The notes under the pieces are model-generated. The model saw only the letters and a list, made by a program, of their open reading frames with translations. It was not told where the DNA came from and ran no database searches. DNA of 64,000 bases from Salipiger profundus. Its GTDB lineage: Bacteria > Pseudomonadota > Alphaproteobacteria > Rhodobacterales > Rhodobacteraceae. A program made the position numbers and the translations under genes. The stretch's first letter is position 1. Every line of letters starts with the position of its first letter. The stretch spans positions 2,683,501 to 2,747,500 of the forward strand of contig NZ_CP014796.1 in the NCBI RefSeq assembly GCF_001969385.1, written 5' to 3'. Positions 1-8,587 of this stretch are shown here, in pieces.

Positions 1-605
1 ACGAGCGTATCGGCTCCGCCCGCGTTCAGGCCCGCAACTGGCGCTACATGGCCTTTGGCAGCCTGATCCTGGCGGCGGGATTTGCTGGCGCCCTGGTCTG
101 GCAATCTGCGCGTGGTACCGTCGTGCCCTGGGTCGTTCAGGTCGACGCGCTCGGCGAGGCCCAGGCTGTCGCGCCGGCCTCCGCCGATTACGAACCAACC
201 GATCCGCAGATCGCTTTCCATCTTGGTCGCTTCATCGAGCAGGTTCGTTCCATCCCTGCCGACCCGATCATTGTGCGGCAGAACTGGCTGCGCGCCTATG
301 AGTTCACCACGGACCGTGGCGCGGCCGCACTTAACGACTTCGCTCGCGCCAACGACCCGTTCACCCGCGTCGGTCGTCAACAGATCGCTGTCGAGGTGTC
401 CTCGGTCATCCGGGCCTCGCCGGGATCGTTCCGCGTTGCTTGGACCGAGCGTCACTACGAGAACGGCCAGCTTTCCACGACCGAGCGCTGGACCGCGATC
501 CTGACCGTCGTGATCCAGACCCCGCGCAGCGCCGAGCGCCTGCGCGCCAATCCCCTCGGAATCTATGTCAATGCGATCTCCTGGTCGCGGGAGATGAGCC
601 AATGA
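1..605 (+). CDS. trbF: Conjugal transfer protein TrbF (5' end missing)
   Basis: A VirB8-like inner-membrane component of the Trb type IV secretion channel. The open frame runs in from the left edge (codons from position 3, reading E-R-I-G-S-A-R-V-Q-A-R-N-W-R-Y before the first Met at 48), so the N-terminus is cut. About 200 residues are visible. A membrane segment lies at the visible N-terminus (FGSLILAAGFAGALVW), followed by a periplasmic domain with the family patterns VVPWVVQVDALG and ERWTAILTVVIQTP. The stop overlaps the trbG start as ATGA, so the two are translationally coupled. Family membership is secure; the true start is not in the window. Confidence 0.93.
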   Translation, partial: ERIGSARVQARNWRYMAFGSLILAAGFAGALVWQSARGTVVPWVVQVDALGEAQAVAPASADYEPTDPQIAFHLGRFIEQVRSIPADPIIVRQNWLRAYEFTTDRGAAALNDFARANDPFTRVGRQQIAVEVSSVIRASPGSFRVAWTERHYENGQLSTTERWTAILTVVIQTPRSAERLRANPLGIYVNAISWSREMSQ

Positions 606-1630
606 CTGAAACGCATGTTCGTGCAATCAGGTCTTCGAGCGTCAACAAGCCCAACTTGGTGGCCTTGCTGCTGTGCTCGTCCTTTCTGGCGGGGTGTGCC
701 AGTAACCGGGTGCCGGAATTCAGTTACGACGAGTCTGTGCCGCCGCTGCCCACTCCGCCCGCCTCGGCTGCCGAGGAACGTCCTCGGCCCCTGCACACGC
801 CGCCGGTCTGGACAGTGGCGCATGGCGGAGCGGCGGCAGGCACACCGACCGGCCGTATCGAAAACGCCAATGCCGCCGCCCGGGTCGAACCGCGCCGCGA
901 GGGCTATTTCAATGCGATCCAGATCTATCCCTGGTCGGAAGGAGCCCTCTATCAGGTCTATGCCGCGCCGGGTCAGATCACCAACATCGCACTCGAGCCG
1001 GGCGAGCGTCTGACCGGCGCGGGGCCGATCGCCGCAGGGGATACCACGCGCTGGATCATCGGCGACACGGAGAGCGGGTCCGGATCAACCGCCCGCGTCC
1101 ACATCCTCGTCAAACCGACGCGGGACGACATCTCGACCAATCTGGTGATCAGCACTGACAGGCGGGTGTATACGATCGAGTTGCGTGCGCGCGAGGCGCT
1201 CTACATGCCCTCCGTTGCCTGGGCTTATCCGGCTGCGCCCCGTGGTGGGCGACAGGCTGTGGCGACCGCGCCGACCATCCCGGCGCCGTCGGCCCGTAAT
1301 CATCGTTACGGCTTGCAGATCCGGGGTGAGAGTCCGCCCTGGCGCCCGGTTTCCGTCTTCGATGATGGCCGCCGCGTCTATGTCGTCTTCCCGGCTGGCA
1401 TCGCCCAGGGCGAAATGCCGCCGCTCTTCGTGCTCGGTTCGGACGGGGAGCCCGAGATCGTGAACAGCCGCATTCACCGGAACGTGCTGATCGTGGATCG
1501 CCTCTTCGGCGCCGCCGAGCTCCGGCTGGGCGCAGGAGACCGCCAGCAGGTGGTCCGGATCGTGCGCATGGAGGAGCGCGAGGCGGATGCGCGGACGGCG
1601 GGGGATGCGCGAAGGGGAGGGGCGTCATGA
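602..1630 (+). CDS. trbG: P-type conjugative transfer protein TrbG (VirB9-like lipoprotein)
   Basis: Outer-membrane core-complex subunit of the Trb mating channel, 342 residues. The start at 602 is chosen because it overlaps the trbF stop (ATGA). It gives a signal peptide ending in the lipobox LAGC at Cys32, so the protein is probably lipidated. The VirB9-like body is visible: YFNAIQIYPWSEGALYQVYAAPGQITNIALEPGE, and later HILVKPTRDDISTNLVI, both read here in short pieces of the family pattern. The C-terminal part carries VFDDGRRVYVVFP. The stop overlaps trbI by ATGA. It would act with TrbI and TrbF in one envelope-spanning complex. Confidence 0.93.
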   Translation: MTETHVRAIRSSSVNKPNLVALLLCSSFLAGCASNRVPEFSYDESVPPLPTPPASAAEERPRPLHTPPVWTVAHGGAAAGTPTGRIENANAAARVEPRREGYFNAIQIYPWSEGALYQVYAAPGQITNIALEPGERLTGAGPIAAGDTTRWIIGDTESGSGSTARVHILVKPTRDDISTNLVISTDRRVYTIELRAREALYMPSVAWAYPAAPRGGRQAVATAPTIPAPSARNHRYGLQIRGESPPWRPVSVFDDGRRVYVVFPAGIAQGEMPPLFVLGSDGEPEIVNSRIHRNVLIVDRLFGAAELRLGAGDRQQVVRIVRMEEREADARTAGDARRGGAS

Positions 1631-2748
1631 ATGACACAGATCCTGCAGCGCCGATGCGTCTGCGCCCCGATCCGCCGGGCGTGACGAGGCTGTCGCGCAA
1701 GGTTCTGGCCGGTGTCGGAGCGGTCGCCCTGTTCGGCATCGCCGGGGCGCTGATCTATGCGCTCCAGACCCGCGAAGCCGGGCCGGGAGGTGGAGAACTC
1801 TACTCCATCGACAATCGACCGGCCGCGGACGGCCTGGAAGGATTGCCGTCCGACTATACCGGGCCGGTTCTGGGACCTGCACTGCCCGGTGACCTCGGGC
1901 GGCCGATCCTAGATGCGCAGGAGCGCGGAGTGCCCGTGACCCCTCCGCCGATTGTGGGCCCGACCGTCGATCCGGAAGCGGAGCGCCGCAGGGCAGAGGA
2001 GGAAACCGCGCGTCTGAGCGGTGTCTTCTTCCAGACGGCATCTGGCAGGGCGACGACGGCCGGGGTCGGCGTGAACCTTCCGGGCCTAGGGGACTCCGAG
2101 CAACCTCAGGGGAGCCGGCATACGGCTTTCCTCAACGGTCCGGTGGACCGGCAAACCGTCGCATCGGATCGCATTCAGCCGCCAGCCTCGCCGTACATCC
2201 TTCAGGCGGGAGCGGTGATACCCGCCGCGCTCATCACCGGCATTCGCTCCGATCTCCCGGGCCAAATCACCGCGCAAGTCACCGAGAATGTCTATGACAG
2301 CCCGACCGGATCGCTGCTGTTGATCCCACAAGGAACCCGCATCATCGGTCAATACGATGACGGCGTGACGTTCGGCCAGCGACGGGTGCTGCTGGTCTGG
2401 AACCGCCTGATCCTTCCCGGCGGTCGATCCATTGTTCTCGAACGTCTGCCGGGGGCGGATGCGAGCGGCTATGCCGGCCTCGAAGATGGCGTCGACTATC
2501 ACTGGTGGGATCTGATGCGCGCGGCGGGTCTGTCCACGCTGCTCGCGATCGGCGCGGACCTCGCCACCGATGACGAAGACCGCCTGATCCAGGCGATCCG
2601 CGATGGAGCGGTGGACACAATCAACCAGGCCGGCCAGCAGATCGTCCAGCGTCAGTTGCAGGTCGCGCCGACACTGACCATCCGCCCGGGGTTCCCGGTC
2701 AGGATCATCGTCACCCGCGATCTGGTATTCGAACCGGCAGGAGGTTGA
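1627..2748 (+). CDS. trbI: Conjugal transfer protein TrbI (VirB10-like)
   Basis: Energy-sensing channel scaffold joining the inner and outer membranes in the Trb type IV system, 373 residues. One membrane helix lies at about residues 26-46 (VLAGVGAVALFGIAGALIYAL) after a short cytoplasmic tail. A proline-rich linker follows. The C-terminal VirB10 domain holds YILQAGAVIPAALITGI, GQITAQVTENVYDS and LLIPQGTRIIGQYD, the most conserved family stretches. Length is in the family's usual range. The gene starts inside the trbG stop and ends just before the DUF2274 gene, so it belongs to one polycistronic unit. Confidence 0.94.
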   Translation: MNDTDPAAPMRLRPDPPGVTRLSRKVLAGVGAVALFGIAGALIYALQTREAGPGGGELYSIDNRPAADGLEGLPSDYTGPVLGPALPGDLGRPILDAQERGVPVTPPPIVGPTVDPEAERRRAEEETARLSGVFFQTASGRATTAGVGVNLPGLGDSEQPQGSRHTAFLNGPVDRQTVASDRIQPPASPYILQAGAVIPAALITGIRSDLPGQITAQVTENVYDSPTGSLLLIPQGTRIIGQYDDGVTFGQRRVLLVWNRLILPGGRSIVLERLPGADASGYAGLEDGVDYHWWDLMRAAGLSTLLAIGADLATDDEDRLIQAIRDGAVDTINQAGQQIVQRQLQVAPTLTIRPGFPVRIIVTRDLVFEPAGG

Positions 2749-2750
2749 TC

Positions 2751-2990
2751 ATGTCTAAACTGAAGCTTGGGCCCTTGCCCGATGACAAGCCGGTTAAGGT
2801 GACGGTGGAATTGCCCGCGTCCGTTCATCGCGATCTGGTCGCCTATGGAGACGTCCTTGGCCGGGAGACAGGCCAGCCTGTCGCTGATCCTGTCCGGCTG
2901 ATCGTGCCGATGTTAGAGCGCTTCATGGCGACGGATCGAGCGTTTGCGAAGGCTAGGCGTTCTGCTCAAATCCACAGAGATGCTCACTGA
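2751..2990 (+). CDS. DUF2274 protein of the trb cluster
   Basis: Small protein of 79 residues, recognised as the DUF2274 family that habitually follows trbI in alphaproteobacterial conjugative elements. Its function is unknown. The N-terminal half (KLKLGPLPDDKPVKVTVELP, then SVHRDLVAYGDVL) looks like a ribbon-helix-helix type fold, so DNA binding or regulation is possible but unproven. Start: ATG 2751 is preferred over the in-frame TTG at 2745 because a GGCAGGAGG ribosome site lies 6 bases upstream. The 3' end overlaps the convergent LysR gene by 38 bases. Confidence 0.88.
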   Translation: MSKLKLGPLPDDKPVKVTVELPASVHRDLVAYGDVLGRETGQPVADPVRLIVPMLERFMATDRAFAKARRSAQIHRDAH

Positions 2991-3903
2991 TCGCCGGGCT
3001 TCTCTCCGATCCTGCCTTTGTCGTCGCCATGCTCAGAAGACGCCTGAACGCAGGGTTGTCGTTATTCGGTGACCAGATTGCAGAAAATGGAAGGCGCTCG
3101 CCCTTGATCGGTCGAAAGACCACTCCCGGATGGTTCGTGGCCGTCATCGCTTCGCTGACCACGGTCAAACCTCGCCCAATGGCAACCAATGACAGCAGGT
3201 TATCTCGACCTACGGATTGCACATGTATGTCAGGGTGCCAACTGAGGTCTGCCAGCTTCCTCACCAGATAGTCATAGATCTCTTGGCCCGGCGCTGTTTC
3301 GCTGACCATGAAGGCCTCGCCGCTAAGCTCGCGCCAGTCGACTGCTGTCCGGATGGCTAGCTCATGACGTTCAGGCAGGACAACGAAAACACCTTCTGAC
3401 CACATAAATGCGCTATCGCAATCTTGCCACGCTCTGGTTCCGGTTAGGAAAGCGACGTCGAGTTCCAACTGACGGATGGCAGCAAGGTGTTCTTCAGGGT
3501 TTCCATCGATCAGTTGGATCTGTACGTCATTGTGCTGATCCCCGAAGGAGCGGAGCAGTTCGGCTAGAAAGCCCGACGCAATCGATGAATAAATACCGAT
3601 CTTTATACGACCGTTTTCTGATCTGCCAAGTAATGCAATTGCGTGCAGGCTCTCATCTAGCCCGCGAATTGTCTGACGTGCGCGAGGTAGAAACTGGTGC
3701 CCGGCGCGGTTTAGGCTCACGCCGCTTCGATGACGGTGAAACAATGATGTTCCGAGTCGATCCTCAAGGTCGCGGATGCAACGGCTGACTGAGGACTGTC
3801 GGATACGCATAACGCTACCAGCCTTTCGGAAACTGCCATGATCAGCAGCGTTGACGAAGCATCGAAGGTGTCGAATCTCAATTTCACGTTTTCTCCTTTC
3901 CAC
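2953..3903 (-). CDS. LysR-family transcriptional regulator
   Basis: A 316-residue LysR-type regulator. The N-terminal winged helix (about residues 8-68) shows the family signature IRHLRCFVNAADHGSFRKAG, then SSVSRCIRDLEDRLGTSLFHR. The rest is a periplasmic-binding-like effector domain beginning at GRIKIGIYSSIASGFL. The effector is unknown. A LysR gene convergent with the trb/DUF2274 end is a common arrangement in this class of element, so it may govern conjugation or cargo. No obvious divergent partner exists, as the gene upstream (zntA-like) runs on the same strand and has its own promoter. Confidence 0.9.
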   Translation of the reverse strand: MERRKREIEIRHLRCFVNAADHGSFRKAGSVMRIRQSSVSRCIRDLEDRLGTSLFHRHRSGVSLNRAGHQFLPRARQTIRGLDESLHAIALLGRSENGRIKIGIYSSIASGFLAELLRSFGDQHNDVQIQLIDGNPEEHLAAIRQLELDVAFLTGTRAWQDCDSAFMWSEGVFVVLPERHELAIRTAVDWRELSGEAFMVSETAPGQEIYDYLVRKLADLSWHPDIHVQSVGRDNLLSLVAIGRGLTVVSEAMTATNHPGVVFRPIKGERLPFSAIWSPNNDNPAFRRLLSMATTKAGSERSPAISEHLCGFEQNA

Positions 3904-4026
3904 TGTCCGACATCCTCTCGCACCTCGTGTTCAGGTCCTTTTCTGTGGAGCCTACACTGACGAGCCGAACCTCAATCCAAGTCTTCAAACCTTGTTTCAA
4001 GGCGGCGTATGCTCTGCGTGGAAATG

Positions 4027-6321
4027 CTAGCGATTGTCAGACGGATTGACGCGCAACAGTCGCAGGGCATTGAGCGTGACCAGCACCGTGGCCCCGGTAT
4101 CGGCCAGGATGGCGATCCAGAGCCCGGTCAGCCCCAGCACGGACGTCGCTAGGAACACGGCTTTAAGACCCAGCGCCAGGGCCACGTTCTGACGGATGTT
4201 GGCCATGGCGGCCCGTGCAAGCCGGATCAGGGCCGGTACGTCCACCACCCTGTCGCGCAGGATCGCCGCATCGGCGGTTTCCAGTGCCACGTCGGTGCCC
4301 GAGCCCATCGCCACACCTACGTTCGCCTGCTTTAGCGCCGGTGCGTCGTTGATGCCGTCGCCAATCATCATGACGCCGCCGGCTGCGCCCATCTCGCGGA
4401 TCAGCCTCAGCTTGTCCTCGGGCATCATGCTGGCGTGGAATTCCATGCCGAGCTGCCCGGCGATGGCTTCGGCCGTGCGGGGATTATCGCCGGTCAGGAT
4501 CACCGGCGCGATGTCCATCGCCCGCAACTGGGCCATGGCCTCGGCGGCGTCGTTGCGCGGCTCGTCGCGCAGGGCGACGAGGCCGAGGGGCTGGCCTGTG
4601 CGGAACACCGCGACCACCGTCTTGCCCTCGGTCTCCAGCCGCGCCGCGATCTCGGACTGGTCGTCGGCGATGCCCCCGGACTCCTCGGCGTGGCGAGGCG
4701 AGGACACCCAGGCCTTCGCGCCGCCCACCAGTGCCTCGACGCCCTTGCCGACGATGGCGCGTGCGTCGGTCGCGGGCAGGGCCTCGATCCCCGCCTCCTC
4801 TGCCCGACGCAGGATGGCCTGGGCCAGCGGGTGCGACGATCCGGTCTCGACCCCGGCCGCGACGGCCAGCAGGTCGCTTTCAGACACGCCGGGCGCGGGC
4901 ACGATGTCGGTCACCTTCGGTTTGCCGTGGGTCAGTGTGCCGGTCTTGTCGAAAGCGATCGCCGAAACCTTGGCGGCGGCCTCGATGACCGCGCCGCCCT
5001 TCATCAGAAGGCCCTTCCGGGCGCCCGAGGAGAGGGTGGAGGCGATCGAGGCCGGAACCGAGATCACCAGGGCGCAGGGGCAGCCGATCAGCAGCAGCGC
5101 GAGGCCGCGATAGATCCAGGTGTTCCAGTCGGCCCCGGTAGCGAGCGGCGGGATCAAGATGATCAGCGCCGCCAGCACGACGATGGCGGGCATGTACCAG
5201 CGGCTGAACCGGTCGATGAACCGCTCAGTCGGCGCGCGGGCGTTCTCGGCCTCCTCGACCAGCTGAATGATGCGCGCAATCGTGTTGTCCGCTGCGGTTT
5301 TCGTCACCGTCACGCGAAGCGCGGCCTCGGTATTGATCGATCCCGCGAAGACCGATTCTCCCGGCCCCCGGGTAACAGGGACGCTTTCACCGGTCACGGG
5401 ACTTTCGTCGATACCGCTGGTGCCCTCGGCAATCTCGCCATCGGCCGGGATGCGGTCCCCGGGGCGCACCAGAACGCGCTGGCCGACCTCGAGCTGGTCG
5501 GCCGGGACTTCGCGGGTCTTGCCGTCGATTTCCAGAAGTGCGGTCTTGGGCACCAGATTGGCCAGCGCCCTGATGCCGTCGCGCGCCTTGCCGGCGGCCA
5601 CACCTTCAAGCACCTCGCCCACGGCAAAGAGGAACACCACAAGCGCCGCTTCCTCGGCTGCACCGATGAACAGGGCGCCGATGGCGGCGATGGTCATCAG
5701 GCTTTCGATGGTGAAGGGCTGCCCGAGGCGAACGGCCTCGAAGGCGCGCTTCGCCACCGGGGCGACGCCGATCACGCAGGCGAAGGTAAAGGCCCAGTAA
5801 CCGTAGTCCGCCGAGGTCAGAAGCTCGAAACCCCATGCAAGGACAAGCAAGGCCCCCGTGAAGATCACCAGCCGTCCCTTGTTGGTCTGATACCACGCCT
5901 TGCCGCGATCGGCGGGGTCATCATGCACATGACCGGGGCTGCCATGCCCGGCATCGGCCTTTGCAGACGACGGCCCTTTGTCACCGCCTTTGGCGTGGTC
6001 ATGGCCGTGGTCGGCGTGATCGTGATCGTAGCCTTCGCAGTCAGCGCCATGAGTGTGAGCCTTTTTCGGGGCGTCGAGCGTATTCTCCGGCGACGACGCG
6101 CCACGCTGCGCAATCCCGTATCCGAGGCGCTTCACGATGGCCTCGATCTCGGCAGGGTCCGTACTGGCAGGCTCCAGATCCAGCGAAAGGCGCTCACTCA
6201 TCAGCGCTACCTTTACGCCGCTGACACCCGGAAGGCGCTCGACGGCCTTCGTCACTTTTAACGTGCAGGCGGCACAATCCATGCCGCTGACAGTCCAGTC
6301 TCGGCGCTCGGCTCCACTCAT
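4027..6321 (-). CDS. zntA: Heavy-metal P1B-type ATPase (Zn/Cd/Pb exporter)
   Basis: Integral-membrane ATP-driven exporter of divalent soft metals, 764 residues. An HMA domain with GMDCAAC (Cys16, Cys19) is followed by a His/Asp-rich linker at about residues 89-142 (several HDH and HGHD runs), which suits zinc or cadmium. The membrane metal site CPC lies near residue 415 (GCPCALVIS), the phosphorylation motif DKTGTLT near 459, then SSHPLA and GDGINDAPALK. The last helix reads ILADTGATVLVTLNALRLL. An Asp in this place marks Zn/Cd/Pb ATPases, whereas copper pumps carry MxxSS. A MerR-type promoter sits about 55-80 bases upstream. No merR lies next to it, so control must come from elsewhere in the cell. 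Confidence 0.94.
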   Translation of the reverse strand: MSGAERRDWTVSGMDCAACTLKVTKAVERLPGVSGVKVALMSERLSLDLEPASTDPAEIEAIVKRLGYGIAQRGASSPENTLDAPKKAHTHGADCEGYDHDHADHGHDHAKGGDKGPSSAKADAGHGSPGHVHDDPADRGKAWYQTNKGRLVIFTGALLVLAWGFELLTSADYGYWAFTFACVIGVAPVAKRAFEAVRLGQPFTIESLMTIAAIGALFIGAAEEAALVVFLFAVGEVLEGVAAGKARDGIRALANLVPKTALLEIDGKTREVPADQLEVGQRVLVRPGDRIPADGEIAEGTSGIDESPVTGESVPVTRGPGESVFAGSINTEAALRVTVTKTAADNTIARIIQLVEEAENARAPTERFIDRFSRWYMPAIVVLAALIILIPPLATGADWNTWIYRGLALLLIGCPCALVISVPASIASTLSSGARKGLLMKGGAVIEAAAKVSAIAFDKTGTLTHGKPKVTDIVPAPGVSESDLLAVAAGVETGSSHPLAQAILRRAEEAGIEALPATDARAIVGKGVEALVGGAKAWVSSPRHAEESGGIADDQSEIAARLETEGKTVVAVFRTGQPLGLVALRDEPRNDAAEAMAQLRAMDIAPVILTGDNPRTAEAIAGQLGMEFHASMMPEDKLRLIREMGAAGGVMMIGDGINDAPALKQANVGVAMGSGTDVALETADAAILRDRVVDVPALIRLARAAMANIRQNVALALGLKAVFLATSVLGLTGLWIAILADTGATVLVTLNALRLLRVNPSDNR

Positions 6322-6373
6322 TTTCTTTGCTCCTGGCCCGGCAACTGGCCGGGGCTATCTTTGACCGAGTCGG

Positions 6374-6404
6374 TTCTTACAGGCTATAGTAACTGTAGCT
6401 TCAA
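6374..6404 (-). promoter_or_regulatory. MerR-type promoter/operator of the zntA-like gene
   Basis: Reading the minus strand: -35 TTGAAG (6404-6399), a 19-base spacer, then -10 TAAGAA (6379-6374). The spacer is filled by the dyad GCTACAG-TTA-CTATAGC. The over-long spacer with a central dyad is the defining geometry of promoters that MerR-family activators untwist. The dyad resembles the CTATAG-N3-CTAGAG sites of PbrR/CadR. The zntA-like start codon is about 50 bases downstream. Confidence 0.72.
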
Positions 6405-6588
6405 GTCCTTTTCGTTGCTGCGACGATTGCTTCGCCCACATTGTTCTCTGATCGATGTCGGTATCAGCGAACGGCTGCAATCTATTGGGAGTCTTCGCCT
6501 AGCTGATCGGGTTCTGTCGCGACCAGAGCTGCAGGAGATTCACTTCTGGCGGATGGGATGCTTTCCGCAACAAAATCCGGGACACCCC

Positions 6589-6619
6589 TTGATGCTATAG
6601 GGGCTGGAGGTTTTATACC
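6589..6619 (+). promoter_or_regulatory. MerR-type promoter/operator of the L,D-transpeptidase gene
   Basis: -35 TTGATG (6589-6594), a 19-base spacer, and -10 TATACC (6614-6619). The spacer begins with the dyad-like GCTATAG-GGG-CTGGAGG, the same family of site as the one before the zntA-like gene. The transpeptidase ATG is at 6676. Confidence 0.62.
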
Positions 6620-6675
6620 GCATCCATCGCGTACAAGCGATCGAACCGGTTCACTGTGCATTTGGGAAACTTGAG

Positions 6676-7338
6676 ATGCTGACGAGACGACACTTTATCC
6701 AGACAACTGCAGCGCTGCTCCCGTCGTCGGTCCCGACGCTTTCGTTTGCCAATAACTGGCCCAGCGAACAACAGAAAGCCGCTTGGGACGCAGAGGTCAC
6801 CCCATTTGGCTATGATCCCGCGACCACGAACCCTTGGGGGCTGCATCCCAGGTTCCTTCCTCAACGGGTATTGGCGAACGACGAACTGCGTCCCGGAGAT
6901 ATCCATGTCGATGCCGTGGCAAGGTACCTCTACCACATAGAGGAAGGCGGTACCGCCATGCGTTATGGTGTAGCCATTGCCCAGGGGGATCTCTACGAGC
7001 CAGGTACGTACACGATCAAGCGCAAGGTCGAATGGCCCCACTGGCGGCCGACACAGAACATGATCGAACGGGATCCCCAGAATGCTCAGTATGCAGATGG
7101 CGTGGAGCCCGGCCCCGCCAATGCGCTCGGTTCAAGAGCTCTTTACCTGTACGTCGGCGACAGGGATACATATCTGCGGATTCATGGCACGCCGTATCCC
7201 GAAAGCATTGGCGGGCGGGCAAGCTCAGGCTGCGTTCGAATGGTGATGGCTCATATCAACGATCTGTTCGAAAATGTTGAGATCGGCTCGACAGCTTATC
7301 TTTACTCAGCAGAAGACAGCCTCGTGAGGCCGGGGTGA
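6676..7338 (+). CDS. L,D-transpeptidase (YkuD family), exported
   Basis: Periplasmic enzyme of the ErfK/YbiS/YkuD family, 220 residues. It probably makes 3-3 peptidoglycan crosslinks or anchors lipoproteins to peptidoglycan. The N-terminus LTRRHFIQTTAALLPSS resembles a twin-arginine signal. The catalytic signature is intact: His170 in RIHGTPYPESIGG and Cys186 in ASSGCVRM. The gene has its own MerR-type promoter and converges on a small lipoprotein gene with which it shares a strong hairpin. Placing a wall-crosslinking enzyme under metal control suggests an envelope response to metal stress; this is inference from the promoter. Confidence 0.92.
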   Translation: MLTRRHFIQTTAALLPSSVPTLSFANNWPSEQQKAAWDAEVTPFGYDPATTNPWGLHPRFLPQRVLANDELRPGDIHVDAVARYLYHIEEGGTAMRYGVAIAQGDLYEPGTYTIKRKVEWPHWRPTQNMIERDPQNAQYADGVEPGPANALGSRALYLYVGDRDTYLRIHGTPYPESIGGRASSGCVRMVMAHINDLFENVEIGSTAYLYSAEDSLVRPG

Positions 7339-7343
7339 CCTCT

Positions 7344-7370
7344 GGCCTTCCACCTGAGGCGTGGAAGGCC
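7344..7370. terminator. Bidirectional hairpin between convergent genes
   Basis: Perfect 10-base stem GGCCTTCCAC / GTGGAAGGCC with a 7-base loop (ctgaggc). It lies between the stop of the L,D-transpeptidase gene (7338) and the stop of the lipoprotein gene (7380, minus strand). No long T-run follows on either side, but position and stem strength suit a shared terminator. Confidence 0.7.
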
Positions 7371-7379
7371 GGAAATCGC

Positions 7380-7667
7380 TTAAGATACCGGCTGCTGCAC
7401 CACGCATATCGGGCGGCCGCCAGTTGCGCGAAGCGGCACGAGAGTGGTTTCCACTGGGCCGGCATGCATATACCAGTAACAATCGTCTTCGCTTTGCAGG
7501 CGAGCCGTCGACAAATCCTGATCGGGAGCAGCCATGGCAACAACATTCTCTGGAATATTGCCGATTTCATATCGATCGTTCTGGCCTTCCGTGTTTGTGA
7601 TCCCGCAGCTGGCAAGCAGAGCGGAGGCGATAATCACCAGGGAACAGTTTCTGTACTTTGTTTGCAT
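7380..7667 (-). CDS. Small lipoprotein of unknown function
   Basis: 95 residues from the ATG at 7667. That start gives a textbook lipoprotein signal (CSLVIIASALLASC, lipobox Cys21); the longer frame from 7754 would bury it and overlap the promoter. The mature part has a DDCYWYMHAGPVETT stretch and ends GRPICVVQQPVS, leaving two cysteines that could form a disulfide. I do not recognise a family. It converges on the L,D-transpeptidase gene, and its upstream region holds a MerR-type dyad, so it is probably part of the same metal-responsive set. It may be a substrate of the island's own LspA and Lnt. Confidence 0.75.
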   Translation of the reverse strand: MQTKYRNCSLVIIASALLASCGITNTEGQNDRYEIGNIPENVVAMAAPDQDLSTARLQSEDDCYWYMHAGPVETTLVPLRATGGRPICVVQQPVS

Positions 7668-7766
7668 GGCTGCCTCTCTTGCCTCGTTTGCGCGCGGCTT
7701 GGTATGTTGCCAGGTCAAGGCGCTGTTCACTGCGCTCGCATCGATTGGATGCATGTTTCGTGAGAA

Positions 7767-7798
7767 TCTATAGCTCTAGTATCTATAGATTTTGTCTA
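7767..7798 (-). promoter_or_regulatory. MerR-type promoter/operator of the lipoprotein gene
   Basis: Minus strand: -35-like TAGACA (7798-7793), then a spacer containing CTATAG-ATA-CTAGAG (7788-7774), then -10-like TATAGA (7772-7767). The dyad matches the PbrR-type operator pattern CTATAG-N3-CTAGAG closely. The spacer is 20 bases. The lipoprotein start codon is 100 bases downstream. Confidence 0.6.
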
Positions 7799-8014
7799 TC
7801 TTTACGGCAACTCTGGCTGAGGTCAATCAAGTTTTCCGGACTATTGTGAGACGCGACGCCTCCCTGTCTGCGAACTGCGGCATCGCAGCCCGGCGAAGGT
7901 GTTACTTGGTAGGTGATGGACAAATAGCTCCAACTGCACCGCTCCTGGCCATAGACTGACATAAGGCATCCGAGTTAATTCTATACCCTCAGTGTTTTAT
8001 AAGCTGTGTCAGGC
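7799..8014. other. Intergenic stretch between the lipoprotein promoter and the IS3 remnant
   Basis: About 216 bases in which I see no gene, repeat or clear promoter beyond the flanking MerR-type site. Confidence 0.5.
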
Positions 8015-8315
8015 GATCGATTAAGATGTTGTGGCGGCAGCCCCCGTTTGCCCTCTATCTAGATCCTGGGGCCGATCCGCTTCACCCGGTCCATTCGGCG
8101 TAAGACGCAAACTGCTTACCCTGATCGCTGTTCATGATCTCAGATGGATGGAAGCGGCGGAACGCCTTGTGTGGTGCTCCGACACAGAAGCTGGTCCCGA
8201 GCAGTGCCTGCTTCCGATGATGGATCATCGTCGGATGCATACGGTACTCCGCGGCACATGCGTCACGGTGAGCTCACCCTTCACGGTCTCCAGCGCCAAT
8301 GGAACCTGAAAGCCT
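8015..8315 (-). pseudogene. Decayed IS3-family transposase fragment
   Basis: Read on the minus strand in shifting frames, the remnant begins with OrfA-like LALETVKGELTVTHV, then (after a frameshift) YRMHPTMIHHRKQALLG. It jumps directly to an OrfB-like end: FRRFHPSEIMNSDQG, KQFASYAEWT, then after another shift DRVKRIGPRI-stop-IEGK. These match the IS3 patterns HPTMIxxWKRALLEG, PPEIMNTDQGSQFTS and ISMDGKGR. Frameshifts, a stop and loss of the middle of OrfB show it is dead. No terminal inverted repeats were found. Confidence 0.6.
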
Positions 8316-8587
8316 GCTTCACGGTTCCTGCGTTTGGAGGTGTCCCGATCTCTGCTTCTTGGGTGGCCGCAGAGGTGAGATACTTGATTCCCTCGCCGTC
8401 CGGTCTTCCGGGAGTAACTAGCACCATTATTGAAGTCCTCAGGAAAGAAAACTCCAGAAACCCCCTTGAATCTACAGCCACTAGAGGAAGTATGTGCAGG
8501 ACAGACGAGACCTAGAGGGATTCTCCATGTCCAGCCAGCCGAATTCCAACGACGAGCATGACAGCCGCGCCCAACACTGTGGCGGGC

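Larger units (their letters stand above)
6322..6675. other. Intergenic region between zntA-like gene and L,D-transpeptidase gene
   Basis: 354 bases without a convincing gene. It holds two back-to-back MerR-type promoters, one for each flanking gene (listed separately). A 79-codon open frame at 6361-6600 (+) runs straight through the zntA promoter, resembles no family I know, and is not called as a gene. The 180 bases between the two promoters show nothing I can interpret. Confidence 0.6.

Noticed and set aside
6361..6600. 79-codon plus-strand frame upstream of the L,D-transpeptidase gene
   Set aside because: Overlaps the zntA-like promoter, no ribosome site and no recognisable family; the region is better explained by two MerR-type promoters.
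8031..8515. Two short plus-strand frames (8031-8309 and 8144-8515)
   Set aside because: They overlap the decayed IS3 transposase on the other strand, and their residues make no family pattern.
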